NCBI GenBank assembly: GCA_016866215.1
Contig: VGNE01000028.1
Location: forward strand, 1 to 46,947
Reading direction: 5' to 3'
DNA from: Chloroflexota bacterium
GTDB taxonomy: Bacteria; Chloroflexota; Anaerolineae; Anaerolineales; Villigracilaceae
Length of the DNA stretch: 46,947 bases
In this document: positions 1 to 8,357 of the stretch, in pieces
How positions within the stretch are numbered: the stretch's first letter is position 1
Layout of the letters: every line of letters begins with the position of its first letter
Position numbers and translations under genes: made by a program
Notes under the pieces: generated by a model
What the model saw: the letters and a program-made list of their open reading frames with translations, nothing else
Told to the model about the DNA's origin: nothing
The model's database searches: none

Positions 1-120
1 CTGCTCAAAGGCGACACCAAACTCAATCACTTTGCACTCAAGTCAAAACTATATTTGCACGCGCTTCACGCCGCTTATGCCAAACTGCGGGAACTCAACC
101 CTGCCTGTTTGGCTGCGTAA
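1..120 (+). CDS. Transposase, C-terminal fragment (5' end outside window)
   Basis: An open frame enters from the left edge and ends at TAA 118-120, giving 39 residues that end in LRELNPACLAA. The stop codon lies inside a 16-bp terminal inverted repeat (113-128) whose exact reverse complement sits just before a transposase start at 46801. That pairing makes this the 3' end of the same kind of insertion sequence. The fragment alone has no recognisable catalytic motif. Its identity therefore rests on the shared terminus and on the interrupted cpaE-like gene next to it. Basis: repeat and frame seen directly; transposase assignment inferred. Confidence 0.7.
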   Translation: MLKGDTKLNHFALKSKLYLHALHAAYAKLRELNPACLAA

Positions 121-829
121 GGTGAGTTAATATTTCTTCAACCAGGTCCGGGTCTAGTTCATCCACGCGGGGCGCCAATTCGAGAATGGTATTCTTCCCC
201 TGTTCGTTAACGAAGACCGCGACATCACCGAATTGTAAATTTGCGTCAACGAGTACGGTGCGGGTATCTTCGTTATGCAAGGCGATGGCCAGATTTACCG
301 CAATGGTGGTACAACCAGTTCCGCCTTTTGGACTATACACAGTGATGATTTTGCCATTTGAGACAGGTGTTAAAGCATTCGGAGAAAGAAGCAATCCCGC
401 GGCTTGGCTTGCGGAAAATTGTTGCTTCGCATTTTTTACCCGCTCGGTTTGGGCCATCTCGCCTGCGCGGCGAATTGCTGAAATTAACTCATCTCCCATT
501 GGAGGTTTTGTTAAAAAGTCACGAGCACCTGCAAGCATTGCCCGCCGCATATAATTTTGATCGCCCTGCACCGATAAGATCACAATCTGAATATGGGGGG
601 ATTTCTTCCTAATCTCCTCAGTAGTGGCAATCCCATCCAGGTCAGGCATGTTGATATCCATCAAGACGACATCCGGATCCAACTCCTGAGCAAGTTGAAT
701 ACCTTCCCTGCCCGACTTCGCAGCACCGACGACATCTATATCAGATTCGAACTGTAACAGCTTGCGGATGGTCTCACGAGTCTCTGCGATATCGTCTACG
801 ATAAGCACTCGAGTTTTTGCTAAAGCCAT
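95..829 (-). CDS. cpaE: CpaE-like response regulator/ATPase, 3' half removed by insertion sequence
   Basis: Residues 1-120 form a receiver domain with acidic pair D12-D13, phospho-acceptor D58 in the LMDINMP motif, and K108. After a linker, a ParA/MinD-type ATPase begins at about 160 with the deviant Walker A KGGTGCTT (168-175) and the following VDANLQFGDV segment. CpaE ATPases localise and drive assembly of Flp/Tad pili. Family members run to about 400 residues; this one stops at 244. Host sequence ends near residue 233, and the last residues are read through the insertion-sequence end, so most of the ATPase domain is missing and the product is probably inactive. It follows cpaB (863) with a 33-bp gap on the same strand, consistent with one pilus operon. 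Confidence 0.85.
   Translation of the reverse strand: MALAKTRVLIVDDIAETRETIRKLLQFESDIDVVGAAKSGREGIQLAQELDPDVVLMDINMPDLDGIATTEEIRKKSPHIQIVILSVQGDQNYMRRAMLAGARDFLTKPPMGDELISAIRRAGEMAQTERVKNAKQQFSASQAAGLLLSPNALTPVSNGKIITVYSPKGGTGCTTIAVNLAIALHNEDTRTVLVDANLQFGDVAVFVNEQGKNTILELAPRVDELDPDLVEEILTHLTQPNRQG
113..128. repeat. Insertion-sequence terminal inverted repeat (right end)
   Basis: CTGCGTAAGGTGAGTT is the perfect reverse complement of AACTCACCTTACGCAG at 46765-46780. Both copies lie exactly at the border between transposase sequence and an interrupted host gene. Sequence beyond the 16 bp is not shared, which defines the element end. Confidence 0.85.
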
Positions 830-862
830 ATTAAATTACTTCCATTCCTGTATCCTCATCCA

Positions 863-1912
863 TTATTGAGGAGGAACTGTCGTTGTATCGTTCGGCAAAA
901 ATGGAGCAATCAGATCAGATAAAGCAGGCTGCATTGCATATGGAAGTTTTGCAGGGACGGGGATATTGTACTGACTGAGCAGGAATTGCAAGGTGGCAGC
1001 TTCGGTTGCCTGGCGGGCTTGATCGGTGGGATTCCTCAAAGTCATCGAAATCCTGGCATTTGTATAGATTAAATAGGAAAGTGTGATGGAATCTTGCGGT
1101 GAAACGATCAGTGTGATGATGTCAGGAGCGAGTGTTTGTTGCGGTGGAGCCTGTGGATCAGTTGGAGCCGTGTCTGCCACAAGCGGGAAATTACCCAATT
1201 TCATTACAACCACATCCTGAAGCAGCATCTGACAGGTCTCCCTGGGCCGCTGCGCCTCAGATGGAACCAGATAAAACGGTTGTTGGACTGATGGATCCAA
1301 TTCCAACCTGCCTAGCGGAGTCCCGGAAGTGCTTGCGCCAAGCGAAAGAACCGGCAAAGCATCCGGCACAAAACCAGTGCCTGTCAAAGAACCAGTCAGG
1401 TTAGGCAAAATAGTTTGGAAGGCGGGATCTACGTCTACGAATAGGAAACAAGCATTAATATTTACATGAGCCCCGTCATTGACCGCATACGCGGATAAAG
1501 CCAGGCGGCTGGTCGGTATGGACATGGCGGTCATCCCCGGCGGAATCAGTGAGGCCCACTGCGGCCCGGAGATTGGAACCGTCAGCGATGCGTCAAGGAT
1601 TAATGCCTCTGTGATCGGTACGCCCTGATCGAGAGGGTATTTTGCCACCTTATTGCTTGTCAATGCGGGTAGTTCGTCTCGCGTATACATGACAGCGATA
1701 ACTTTCTCTTGAGGAATACTCATGGTGGCAAGTACTGCCTCTGTAATTGCGCCTCCCTGCGGAATATTTTGAGCGGCGTAATATACGTCAACATAAACAG
1801 GTTGATCTGGCTGTTGTTGTGAAAGTAAAAATTGGCGGATGGCGACAAAACCCACCGCCAGACCAATGATGATGACAAGAATAACCAGAATTAGAGTTCG
1901 ACCTCGTCTCAT
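863..1912 (-). CDS. cpaB: Flp pilus assembly protein CpaB/RcpC family
   Basis: 349 residues. An N-terminal membrane anchor (about 6-30, rich in Leu/Ile/Val) is followed by a SAF domain (about 40-110; QNIPQGGAITEAVL is the typical opening) and an RcpC/CpaB region with the conserved PPGMTAMSIP segment (about 124-133). The family is periplasmic and acts in Flp/Tad pilus secretion. The C-terminal 100 residues are low in recognisable motifs and Pro/Gln-rich. The start is supported by AAGGAGAG about 5 nt upstream of ATG. It lies between the kinase (2062) and the cpaE-like gene (829). The 149-bp gap after the kinase gene is AT-rich and may hold a promoter. Confidence 0.88.
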   Translation of the reverse strand: MRRGRTLILVILVIIIGLAVGFVAIRQFLLSQQQPDQPVYVDVYYAAQNIPQGGAITEAVLATMSIPQEKVIAVMYTRDELPALTSNKVAKYPLDQGVPITEALILDASLTVPISGPQWASLIPPGMTAMSIPTSRLALSAYAVNDGAHVNINACFLFVDVDPAFQTILPNLTGSLTGTGFVPDALPVLSLGASTSGTPLGRLELDPSVQQPFYLVPSEAQRPRETCQMLLQDVVVMKLGNFPLVADTAPTDPQAPPQQTLAPDIITLIVSPQDSITLSYLIYTNARISMTLRNPTDQARQATEAATLQFLLSQYNIPVPAKLPYAMQPALSDLIAPFLPNDTTTVPPQ

Positions 1913-2061
1913 ATTTCTCTCCTTACATTGAATTCGAAATTATCTGAATATATAAAACATATTCATTATACAAGAAAAATGGTCAAAACATACCGCGGCA
2001 ACCAAGGAAACTCTGGGTACAAGCTACAATATTGTTAGGTTGCGATAAAGCAAAGGGATGC

Positions 2062-3069
2062 TTAGTTCTTTGCTTGAACTGTGAAAGATATCCTGGTTCC
2101 CGAACCGGCAAGGCTGTCAACCTCAAATTTCCCGCCCAGCATTTCTGCCCGCTCCTGAATAAGTCTTAATCCCAAATTTGTTGAATCTTTTAATGTTTCT
2201 GAGTCAAATCCCTTGCCATTATCATCCACACTCACCCTAATCAGCTCGGTTCCAATATCGATTTGAATTTTGATCATCGTAGCCTGGCTATGACGGGCGG
2301 CATTTCCAAGTAATTCCTGCACCGCTCGAAAGATCATCACCTCCAGGTAAGGCTTAAGGCGGCGTTCAGTGCCAGTCACAGTTAAACTCACATCCAGTCC
2401 CGTTTGTTCCTTAAATGCATCGGTGTATTTTCTGAGAGTGGGAGTCAAGCCCAGATCATCAAGCATCATTGGACGCAATTCAAAAATAAAATTACGTACT
2501 TTCTGAAAGGTGCCCATGGCGGAGGTTTTTAGATTTCCTAATTCTTCCTTCGCTTGCACAGGGTCAATATCCAAAAGGCGCATTGCAATTTCAGTCTGCA
2601 AAATAAAATTGGATAGAGCCTGGGCAGGCCCATCATGCATCTGGCGGGATAAGCGTTGGCGCTCCGCCTCCTGCGCATTAACAATCATTTCGATTCCAGC
2701 CATCTGGCTTTTACCGCCTTCAGAAGCGGCGGATGAAATCCCTGATTCACTCGTTCCTGAAACGATTTTTTCCAAAACTGCCGCATATTTTTCAAGATGT
2801 GTTTTGTCATTTTGAAGCTTCTCTAACTGCCCACGCATCACAAAAAGTCTTTGTTGAACATCCAAGGCGGAATCGTATCCCATTTTAAGTTCCTCAATTG
2901 GCACGCCTTGTTTTTGCACCTGTTGAAGATGTGAGGAAATCGCAGCATTACGCTTTGTTATCTTGGAAAGTTCGCCCTGGCTCTGTTCGGTCATCAATAT
3001 GACCTCACGCAGGGCGCGTTGGGTTTCTTTCAATTCCTTCTGGTAATCCATTCCTTCTGTTTCACTCAT
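2062..3069 (-). CDS. DegS-like cytoplasmic sensor histidine kinase
   Basis: 335 residues with no membrane segment. The N-terminal 100 residues are a charged, Gln/Leu-rich coiled coil as in DegS sensors. A HisKA_3 box (RQRLSRQMHDGPAQ, phospho-acceptor H145) is followed by an HATPase_c domain with the N box (GNAARHS) and G1 box (DDNGKGFD), ending near 330. It presumably phosphorylates a NarL/FixJ-type regulator, but none with an HTH is in the window. The start has AGGAG about 8 nt upstream. Its position ahead of cpaB and the cpaE-like receiver protein suggests a role in controlling pilus output (inference). Confidence 0.88.
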   Translation of the reverse strand: MSETEGMDYQKELKETQRALREVILMTEQSQGELSKITKRNAAISSHLQQVQKQGVPIEELKMGYDSALDVQQRLFVMRGQLEKLQNDKTHLEKYAAVLEKIVSGTSESGISSAASEGGKSQMAGIEMIVNAQEAERQRLSRQMHDGPAQALSNFILQTEIAMRLLDIDPVQAKEELGNLKTSAMGTFQKVRNFIFELRPMMLDDLGLTPTLRKYTDAFKEQTGLDVSLTVTGTERRLKPYLEVMIFRAVQELLGNAARHSQATMIKIQIDIGTELIRVSVDDNGKGFDSETLKDSTNLGLRLIQERAEMLGGKFEVDSLAGSGTRISFTVQAKN

Positions 3070-3278
3070 AAAATCGCTCCTGAGGGCGAAGATCAGTGTC
3101 TTTTTGTGTCACCCAGCCTCACCTCGAGGTAAATACAACTGCCTAAGTACCATCGGCACGGCGCGTCCCTGCCATTCCATCTTTCACCCAAAGTTTCAGC
3201 TCGCTGTGGTTTAAAAACTTTATTTGCAAAAACAAACTTTTCTTAGGTCATTTTTTAATACGCTCCTATTTTAACCCA
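3070..3278 (-). promoter_or_regulatory. Unexplained GC-rich leader upstream of the DegS-like kinase
   Basis: 209 bp with no open frame. Read on the minus strand it has an AT-rich entry, then a segment able to form small hairpins. One is GGCA...TGCC around 3158-3175; another is GCC...GGC directly after. The palindrome TCACCTCGAGGTAA lies at 3119-3132. A 12-nt stretch GCCGATGGTACT equals a conserved 5S rRNA stretch, but no 5S fold surrounds it. I recognise no known riboswitch. Confidence 0.3.
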
Positions 3279-4769
3279 TTAAGGGTTTTTCCACAGATAG
3301 ACAACCATATTTTGCCGCCCAAATTTCAAGGGGACTTCACCATTCGTTGAAAAGACTTGCTCGAGCCCTTCAGACAAGAGGGGGTAAAACTCGGGAAATG
3401 CGATCAAAAAATCCGCACCTTTCTCATCTAAAAATATGGCGAGCTGCGGTTCGTCGCGAATGAAAGGAATAACCTCTGGTGAGATCAAACCCGCCAGGTC
3501 TATCAATTCATGGTTGTCAAAATATCCCAATGCGCCAATATCATGCGCGGCGATGATCGCTTCGGCGGGCAGGTTTTCAGCGACCCATTTTGCGGTGACT
3601 ACCATTTCACCTTCGATCACTGCCACATCCTGCGCAAATGATTTCGCGCCCAGGAAAATAAACCCTAAAGTGAGCATGGCAATACTGCCCCGCCAGATTG
3701 TTTTCGCCACCCAATGATAGCGGGTGAATATTTTCCGCCCATCAAAATCAGCAAATGCCAGCAAGCCAAAGGTAAAAAATATGGGCATGGCCGGCATGAG
3801 GTATCGTCCATGTTGATAGACCGGTAGGCGCGAAATATAAAGCCAAAGGTATCCCGCGCACCAGATCAGCGCGGACAGGCTTCCCCACATACGACCTTTG
3901 ATTGATTTTATCAACCAACACACGACACCAGGTATCAGCACAAGGCTTGGGCCGACAAGTAGTTGCAAAGACAGTAGACCAAGACGGTTGGATATGGGAA
4001 TCATTTGCCAGGCTGCGTACTCAGCTTGTTTTGCGTAAAAAGTATTTGGCATAGGCGCGCCGCCGACTGCAAGATTAAATAGTAAATACAACCCAAAAAT
4101 CGGGATGAATCCAAGAGAATAGCGCATCATGGCGCTCAACCGGGAGCGTGTGCCCTGCTCGACGAAGAATATCGTCATCAGCGCGGGACCAAGCAGGGTC
4201 AAACCGTCGGGGCGCGCCCAGACTGAAAGTCCAGTCAGCAATCCCAAGGTCAAGTATCGAGGCGAGTTCGTCATCAGCAAGATCAGAACAGTTGTGACGA
4301 TCAATCCATGCAATAAAGTTTCCATGCCAGACAACCCGGCCCAAACCAGATGCCATTCAAAGGCGATGAAGATTCCAACCCAGGGAAAATGAGGCTGATA
4401 AGAATTTACAAGTTTGCGGACTGCTCCTTCGCATAAAATTGCAAGGGCGAACAAAATTAAGAGACCGAGGAAAAATGTCCAAAAGTAAGGCGAAAGGTTA
4501 AGCAAAAAACCTATTGCAAGTACCGCCGACCAAATTGGCGCGGTGGAACCTGCGGAAGGAAGGCCGGGGCGAAATGCCCATTCACGGTTCAATGCGAGAT
4601 TTCGCGCGTAGGTTTGATGGATCCATGAATCGTCGAGAGGAAAACCGATTGCGTACGTGAAGCGGCTGGTAAGCAGATAGACCGCCGAGATCAGCAGCAC
4701 GGCAAAAGCTATGACCCATAAATGGCGCCGCGAAATTTCATTTGTTGATCTTGAAGATGTTTGCGCCAT
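3279..4769 (-). CDS. Multi-pass GT-C type glycosyltransferase-like membrane protein
   Basis: 496 residues with roughly ten hydrophobic segments. The first outside loop carries GFPLDDSWIHQTYARNLA with the adjacent acidic pair D46-D47, the usual position of the catalytic acid in GT-C enzymes that transfer sugars from polyprenyl-phosphate carriers. A soluble C-terminal part (about 390-490) contains AHDIGALGYFDN, typical of this membrane-protein group in Chloroflexota. Its start lies 32 bp inside the preceding glycosyltransferase gene (4738-6375), so the two are translationally close. The substrate is not predictable. No strong ribosome site is seen upstream. Confidence 0.75.
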   Translation of the reverse strand: MAQTSSRSTNEISRRHLWVIAFAVLLISAVYLLTSRFTYAIGFPLDDSWIHQTYARNLALNREWAFRPGLPSAGSTAPIWSAVLAIGFLLNLSPYFWTFFLGLLILFALAILCEGAVRKLVNSYQPHFPWVGIFIAFEWHLVWAGLSGMETLLHGLIVTTVLILLMTNSPRYLTLGLLTGLSVWARPDGLTLLGPALMTIFFVEQGTRSRLSAMMRYSLGFIPIFGLYLLFNLAVGGAPMPNTFYAKQAEYAAWQMIPISNRLGLLSLQLLVGPSLVLIPGVVCWLIKSIKGRMWGSLSALIWCAGYLWLYISRLPVYQHGRYLMPAMPIFFTFGLLAFADFDGRKIFTRYHWVAKTIWRGSIAMLTLGFIFLGAKSFAQDVAVIEGEMVVTAKWVAENLPAEAIIAAHDIGALGYFDNHELIDLAGLISPEVIPFIRDEPQLAIFLDEKGADFLIAFPEFYPLLSEGLEQVFSTNGEVPLKFGRQNMVVYLWKNP

Positions 4770-6375
4770 TGACTTGACCTAAGAAAACAAAATAGGGTTG
4801 GGCTTGCGGGTTATCCAGTAAACTATTTATCTGAGAATTCCCCGCATTCGGTTCTAGCACCAAATAACCTGCATCAAATTGATTTGCAACCGCAAGGATA
4901 GCGCCTTTACCGCCGTAGGGTATTGAAATGGCAGAACGATTCGTTTCGAGATAATACCCCGGTGCATTCCGAACAATCACAACATCATCAGGCTGAATCC
5001 CGTTCGTAAGCAGAAATTTCTCCACAGCAGGATAATTCGCCTCGCCCTCACCCCAACCTAGAGTGAATAAACGAAGATTGACGATAAAGCCGGTCAGGAT
5101 GATTGCGATCATAACAAGCGCGCTTCGGAATATGACTTTGGTCTGGTCGTTGCCCCAGTTGCGTTTTCTCAGGGACAGTAGAATCTCATCAAGACCCAAT
5201 GGCGCAAGAGTCCACCACATGGGTTGAAGGGCCGCGCCCGCATGGAAGAATGCGCCACGCGCACCGGCAAATGGAAAGATGAATGTCATCACAAAAAACA
5301 AAGATAGCCAGGCGGTAGTGGCAAGTTTTATTCGTTCATCCTTGCGATAATAGATAATACCTGCAAGAATAAATGGAAATAAGATGATGCCGCCATGCGC
5401 GGCAAATCCGCTTTGCAGATTTACACCGAGCGCCCACATTCTGGCAGAGATGATTTTATCCCGGCCAATTGCCAGAAAGGATTCCCTGCTAAGGTGTTCG
5501 GGGGGATAGATAAAGGTCTGGTCGTAATTCTCGAGCCAGAGAGTGCGGCCGCCGCCGGGAGCAATGATTGTTCCGAAGGCCCTCAAATTCCGAACATACC
5601 AGGGGGACATGATGAGGAGGAAGCCCAGTAGAGCAGTGAGTGAGTTGCGTAATACATATTTCGTAATTCGTAATTTGTGATGCGTTCCTTCGGCTGCGCT
5701 CACGCGAAGCGTGTAGTTGCGAGTTGCAGGTTGCAGGTTATTTAATAATGAATCTTCTTTCGCGCGCCAGATCGTGAATAGAAAAGTGAGCGCCAGCCAG
5801 AGTAAACCGTCACTGCGTGAGAGGGTCGATAAACCTGCGAGCAAGCCAAGCAGAAACCAGTTGCGTGTGCGGGTTGGGTCTTCCATGAGTTTCGTGGCAA
5901 GGATGAAATACAGGCCCCCAAAAAGCATAAAAAGGCTGAAGTTATCGGTTACGCCTACGAAAGAGGCATGGTAAATCGAAAAGATCGCCAGCAATGCCGA
6001 TGTAATCGCAAGCTCGCGTTTTTTGGAAAATGAATAGGACAATCCCGCAGTAACAGGCACAACCAGTGCTGCGATTATAAGGAAAGGTAACCGCGCCGAT
6101 GCGTAGGTTTCTTCACCTGTCAGCCACATCCCCAGGGCGGAAAAAATGGAAGCCAGCGGCATCCAGTAAGTATGCGAAGGGTGCGGCAAGGATGCAGCGC
6201 CATCCAGATAATTCCACAAGTAAGGCTCGTTGAAACCGTTCCCTCTGAATAGTTGAATACCACCCGCAAAGTAATAATCCGAGTCAAGATAGCCGGGGGC
6301 CGGCTGAAATTGCGCGATGACGATGGGCAAGATCAAGCCAGATATGAATAAAAGGAAATAAGTTCGGAATGACAT
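4738..6375 (-). CDS. ArnT/PMT-like GT-C glycosyltransferase
   Basis: 545 residues. A signal-anchor-like N-terminus is followed by the outside-loop motif LDSDYY (acidic residues D31 and D33) and many hydrophobic segments, then a soluble tail with VVIVRNAPGYYLETNR. The layout matches dolichyl-phosphate-mannose-type glycosyltransferases of the cell surface. Residues about 212-240 are a hydrophilic insertion encoded by two tracts with 7-bp periodicity around a short palindrome (5659-5741), breaking an otherwise hydrophobic stretch while keeping frame. It overlaps the downstream glycosyltransferase by 32 bp and follows another (6388) by 12 bp, so three such genes form one operon. Confidence 0.78.
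   Translation of the reverse strand: MSFRTYFLLFISGLILPIVIAQFQPAPGYLDSDYYFAGGIQLFRGNGFNEPYLWNYLDGAASLPHPSHTYWMPLASIFSALGMWLTGEETYASARLPFLIIAALVVPVTAGLSYSFSKKRELAITSALLAIFSIYHASFVGVTDNFSLFMLFGGLYFILATKLMEDPTRTRNWFLLGLLAGLSTLSRSDGLLWLALTFLFTIWRAKEDSLLNNLQPATRNYTLRVSAAEGTHHKLRITKYVLRNSLTALLGFLLIMSPWYVRNLRAFGTIIAPGGGRTLWLENYDQTFIYPPEHLSRESFLAIGRDKIISARMWALGVNLQSGFAAHGGIILFPFILAGIIYYRKDERIKLATTAWLSLFFVMTFIFPFAGARGAFFHAGAALQPMWWTLAPLGLDEILLSLRKRNWGNDQTKVIFRSALVMIAIILTGFIVNLRLFTLGWGEGEANYPAVEKFLLTNGIQPDDVVIVRNAPGYYLETNRSAISIPYGGKGAILAVANQFDAGYLVLEPNAGNSQINSLLDNPQAQPYFVFLGQVNGANIFKINK
5659..5741. repeat. 7-bp-periodic tandem repeat inserted in a glycosyltransferase gene
   Basis: Left tract is TTTCGTA-ATTCGTA-ATTTGTG-ATGCGT. 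The centre has a CTTCG...CGAAG inverted repeat. The right tract is TAGTTGC-GAGTTGC-AGGTTGC-AGGTTAT. The unit is 7 bp throughout. The whole lies in frame in the coding sequence. Confidence 0.7.
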
Positions 6376-6379
6376 ATGA

Positions 6380-6407
6380 CCTACGATTTACGATTGACGA
6401 TTGGCAA
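6380..6407. repeat. 7-bp-periodic tandem repeat at a gene junction
   Basis: CCTACGA-TTTACGA-TTGACGA-TTGGCAA, four degenerate units in the gap between two glycosyltransferase genes. The stop codon of the upstream gene (6388-6390) is supplied by the repeat, so the last residues of that protein (NRQS) come from repeat sequence. Confidence 0.65.
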
Positions 6408-7644
6408 GGTCAGCCCAGATACGCGGCGGACAGATTGCCCACCAGCGAATCCAGTATAAGCCTAGGATTGTAAAGATAGGCAGAAAGAGGAACATGATCT
6501 CTCGAGCCAACCGGCCAAAGCGAGGCAGGCCAAAGAAATAACCAGCCCAGGGTATGAGAAAAACAATGACCAGCAGCAGGATCGTCAAGCCATCTCCCAT
6601 AGACTGCCAACGGTCATGGACAATGGCAATGATGAGTGCCAGTGGAATCACTAATACTGCCAGGTGTTCCATTTCGGTACGGAAGCCAAGCAAAGGCGCC
6701 GCCGCAAGGGATAGGCAGCAGGTCCAGTAAAATTTTCTAAAATCTGCGCTGTGTGCTGTGCTCCATTCATAACCGAGTGTAATTACAAGGATGCCAATAA
6801 AAACCCAGGCGAATGTGCCGTTTTGAGATGGAAAAAAATGAGCAAATGACTCTTGGGCTGTAAAGCCAAAGTCTGCGCGCAGATTATTCATGCCGGCCCG
6901 CAGATAGGGAATGATCCAATTTGGATACCAGAGAAAAGAAGCGGCCAGTAATATGAAGGAAAGCATCCCAAAGCCTGCCAATACTCTTCCACGTCCCTCA
7001 CTATAAACACGCCATGCCACTAAGATCAAAAACAGCGCGCCAACCTCCCAATAATATAAAGAGACTGCCATCAATGCGCCCGCCAGTTCATCCTGCCCGG
7101 CTCGCAGGGCAAGCAAAATGCCTGCATAGATCAAACCAAGCAATAAAACAGGACTTGCTTCAAGCAAGGCTTGAAAAGCATAAAAATTGAAAATGCAGAA
7201 TAGAATAAATAAAACCACAAAAGTGGGCGGAGCTGCCCAATCCGTCAGGCGCAGGCTCAACAAGGCAAGTGCGAACAATGCCAGTTCGAGGACCAAGGTA
7301 AATATAGCCCGGGCAATCTGCGGGTCGGAAAGAAGCGAAAAAGGGAAATAAAGCAGGAGAATGTGAAATGGTGTATCCAGAATGTAAGGTTTGTCGCCAG
7401 CCTGCGCTGAGCCTCCATAAACCAATTCCTGAACACGGGCGGGGATTTCAGCGCCATAGGGATCTATCTTATCAAAAAGAAACGCGCGTCCCGCGACCCA
7501 TTGGACATAAAAATCGCCGCCGCCAGTGAGTGTAAGATTCGCAGTCACAAGCGCGGCTGAAACGATCAGAACAATCATTACAACTATAGCAATGAATAGA
7601 TAATCGCGAGGGGTGAGGGATTTTGAAGGTGGATGAAATGTCAT
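6388..7644 (-). CDS. Glycosyltransferase 87-like (DUF2029) membrane protein
   Basis: 418 residues with about nine hydrophobic segments. After the first transmembrane helix comes GGGDFYVQWVAGRAFLFDKI followed by DPYG. This is the GT87/DUF2029 pattern, with an acidic residue in the first outside loop followed by Asp-Pro-Tyr. Members transfer mannose or related sugars from polyprenyl carriers on the outer membrane face. The start overlaps the stop of the upstream acetyltransferase by 4 bp (ATGA type), indicating coupled translation. Protein end and stop codon derive from a 7-bp repeat tract. Confidence 0.78.
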   Translation of the reverse strand: MTFHPPSKSLTPRDYLFIAIVVMIVLIVSAALVTANLTLTGGGDFYVQWVAGRAFLFDKIDPYGAEIPARVQELVYGGSAQAGDKPYILDTPFHILLLYFPFSLLSDPQIARAIFTLVLELALFALALLSLRLTDWAAPPTFVVLFILFCIFNFYAFQALLEASPVLLLGLIYAGILLALRAGQDELAGALMAVSLYYWEVGALFLILVAWRVYSEGRGRVLAGFGMLSFILLAASFLWYPNWIIPYLRAGMNNLRADFGFTAQESFAHFFPSQNGTFAWVFIGILVITLGYEWSTAHSADFRKFYWTCCLSLAAAPLLGFRTEMEHLAVLVIPLALIIAIVHDRWQSMGDGLTILLLVIVFLIPWAGYFFGLPRFGRLAREIMFLFLPIFTILGLYWIRWWAICPPRIWADLANRQS

Positions 7645-8243
7645 GCGCTCTCGCCCTGCCTCTCCCCTGTCGGAGAAGGGATAATGTAGCGAAAGATGGG
7701 ACGCGTTGGCGAATTACGGGCCGCTTCCTTGAAACCCGCTTTTATGAATGCCGATGCCGTGCCGGTAAAGACAAAAGGAGCAGGTTGCTCCTTTTTTGAA
7801 TCCACCGGATAACCCTCCACAATTTTACCGCCGCGATCTTTTACATGTTCGATTGCAGCTTTCAATAATTCAACTGTAATACCTTTGCGGCGATGTTTCT
7901 TTTCGATAAAGAAACAAGTGACAGACCACACTTCCTGATCGTCAATCGGTTTGAGTGTGCGCGAATGGGCAAGCTTGGGATAGGCAATGCGCGGTTCGAC
8001 TGCGATCCATCCAACAGGATAGCCCTCCAGGTAAGCCAACAAGCCTGGAACAATTTTCGAATCAACAATGGATTTTTGCATTTGCCGCGCATTATCGCCT
8101 GTGTTCTCACTGAATTCTTTCCCGCGTAATTTCCAATACATACACCAACAGCCGCCGCATGCGCCGTTATTGCCAAAGAGCAATTCAAAATCACGCCACA
8201 GTTTTTGTGTCAGGGGATGAAAAGAGAGGTCGAGAGATTCCAT
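7641..8243 (-). CDS. GNAT-family N-acetyltransferase
   Basis: 200 residues. The acetyl-CoA binding signature is VTCFFIEKKHRRKGITVELLKAAIEH (residues about 109-134), with R/KxxG/A as RRKG. Earlier the sequence has VGWIAVEPR (about 77-85), the usual beta strand. A cysteine-rich start (GACGGCWCMYWK, 27-38) is characteristic of a GNAT subgroup common in Firmicutes and Chloroflexota whose substrate is unknown. The last 14 residues (IPSPTGERQGESA) look like a read-in from a CCTCTCCC-type dispersed repeat and probably are not ancestral. It is the first gene of the run into the glycosyltransferases. No Shine-Dalgarno is obvious. Confidence 0.8.
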   Translation of the reverse strand: MESLDLSFHPLTQKLWRDFELLFGNNGACGGCWCMYWKLRGKEFSENTGDNARQMQKSIVDSKIVPGLLAYLEGYPVGWIAVEPRIAYPKLAHSRTLKPIDDQEVWSVTCFFIEKKHRRKGITVELLKAAIEHVKDRGGKIVEGYPVDSKKEQPAPFVFTGTASAFIKAGFKEAARNSPTRPIFRYIIPSPTGERQGESA

Positions 8244-8357
8244 GAGGGTAAGGTCGAAGGATGAAATTTCGTGGTGTCCAGCTGCTTCGCAATTCGCAGA
8301 TCACAATCCGCGTGACTTGCTTCCCGGTCTGCCCAGCCATAGGCTTATGTACCACAA

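Noticed and set aside
3155-3166. 5S rRNA-like string GCCGATGGTACT (minus strand)
   Set aside because: Only 12 nt match; neighbouring sequence cannot form the 5S helices.
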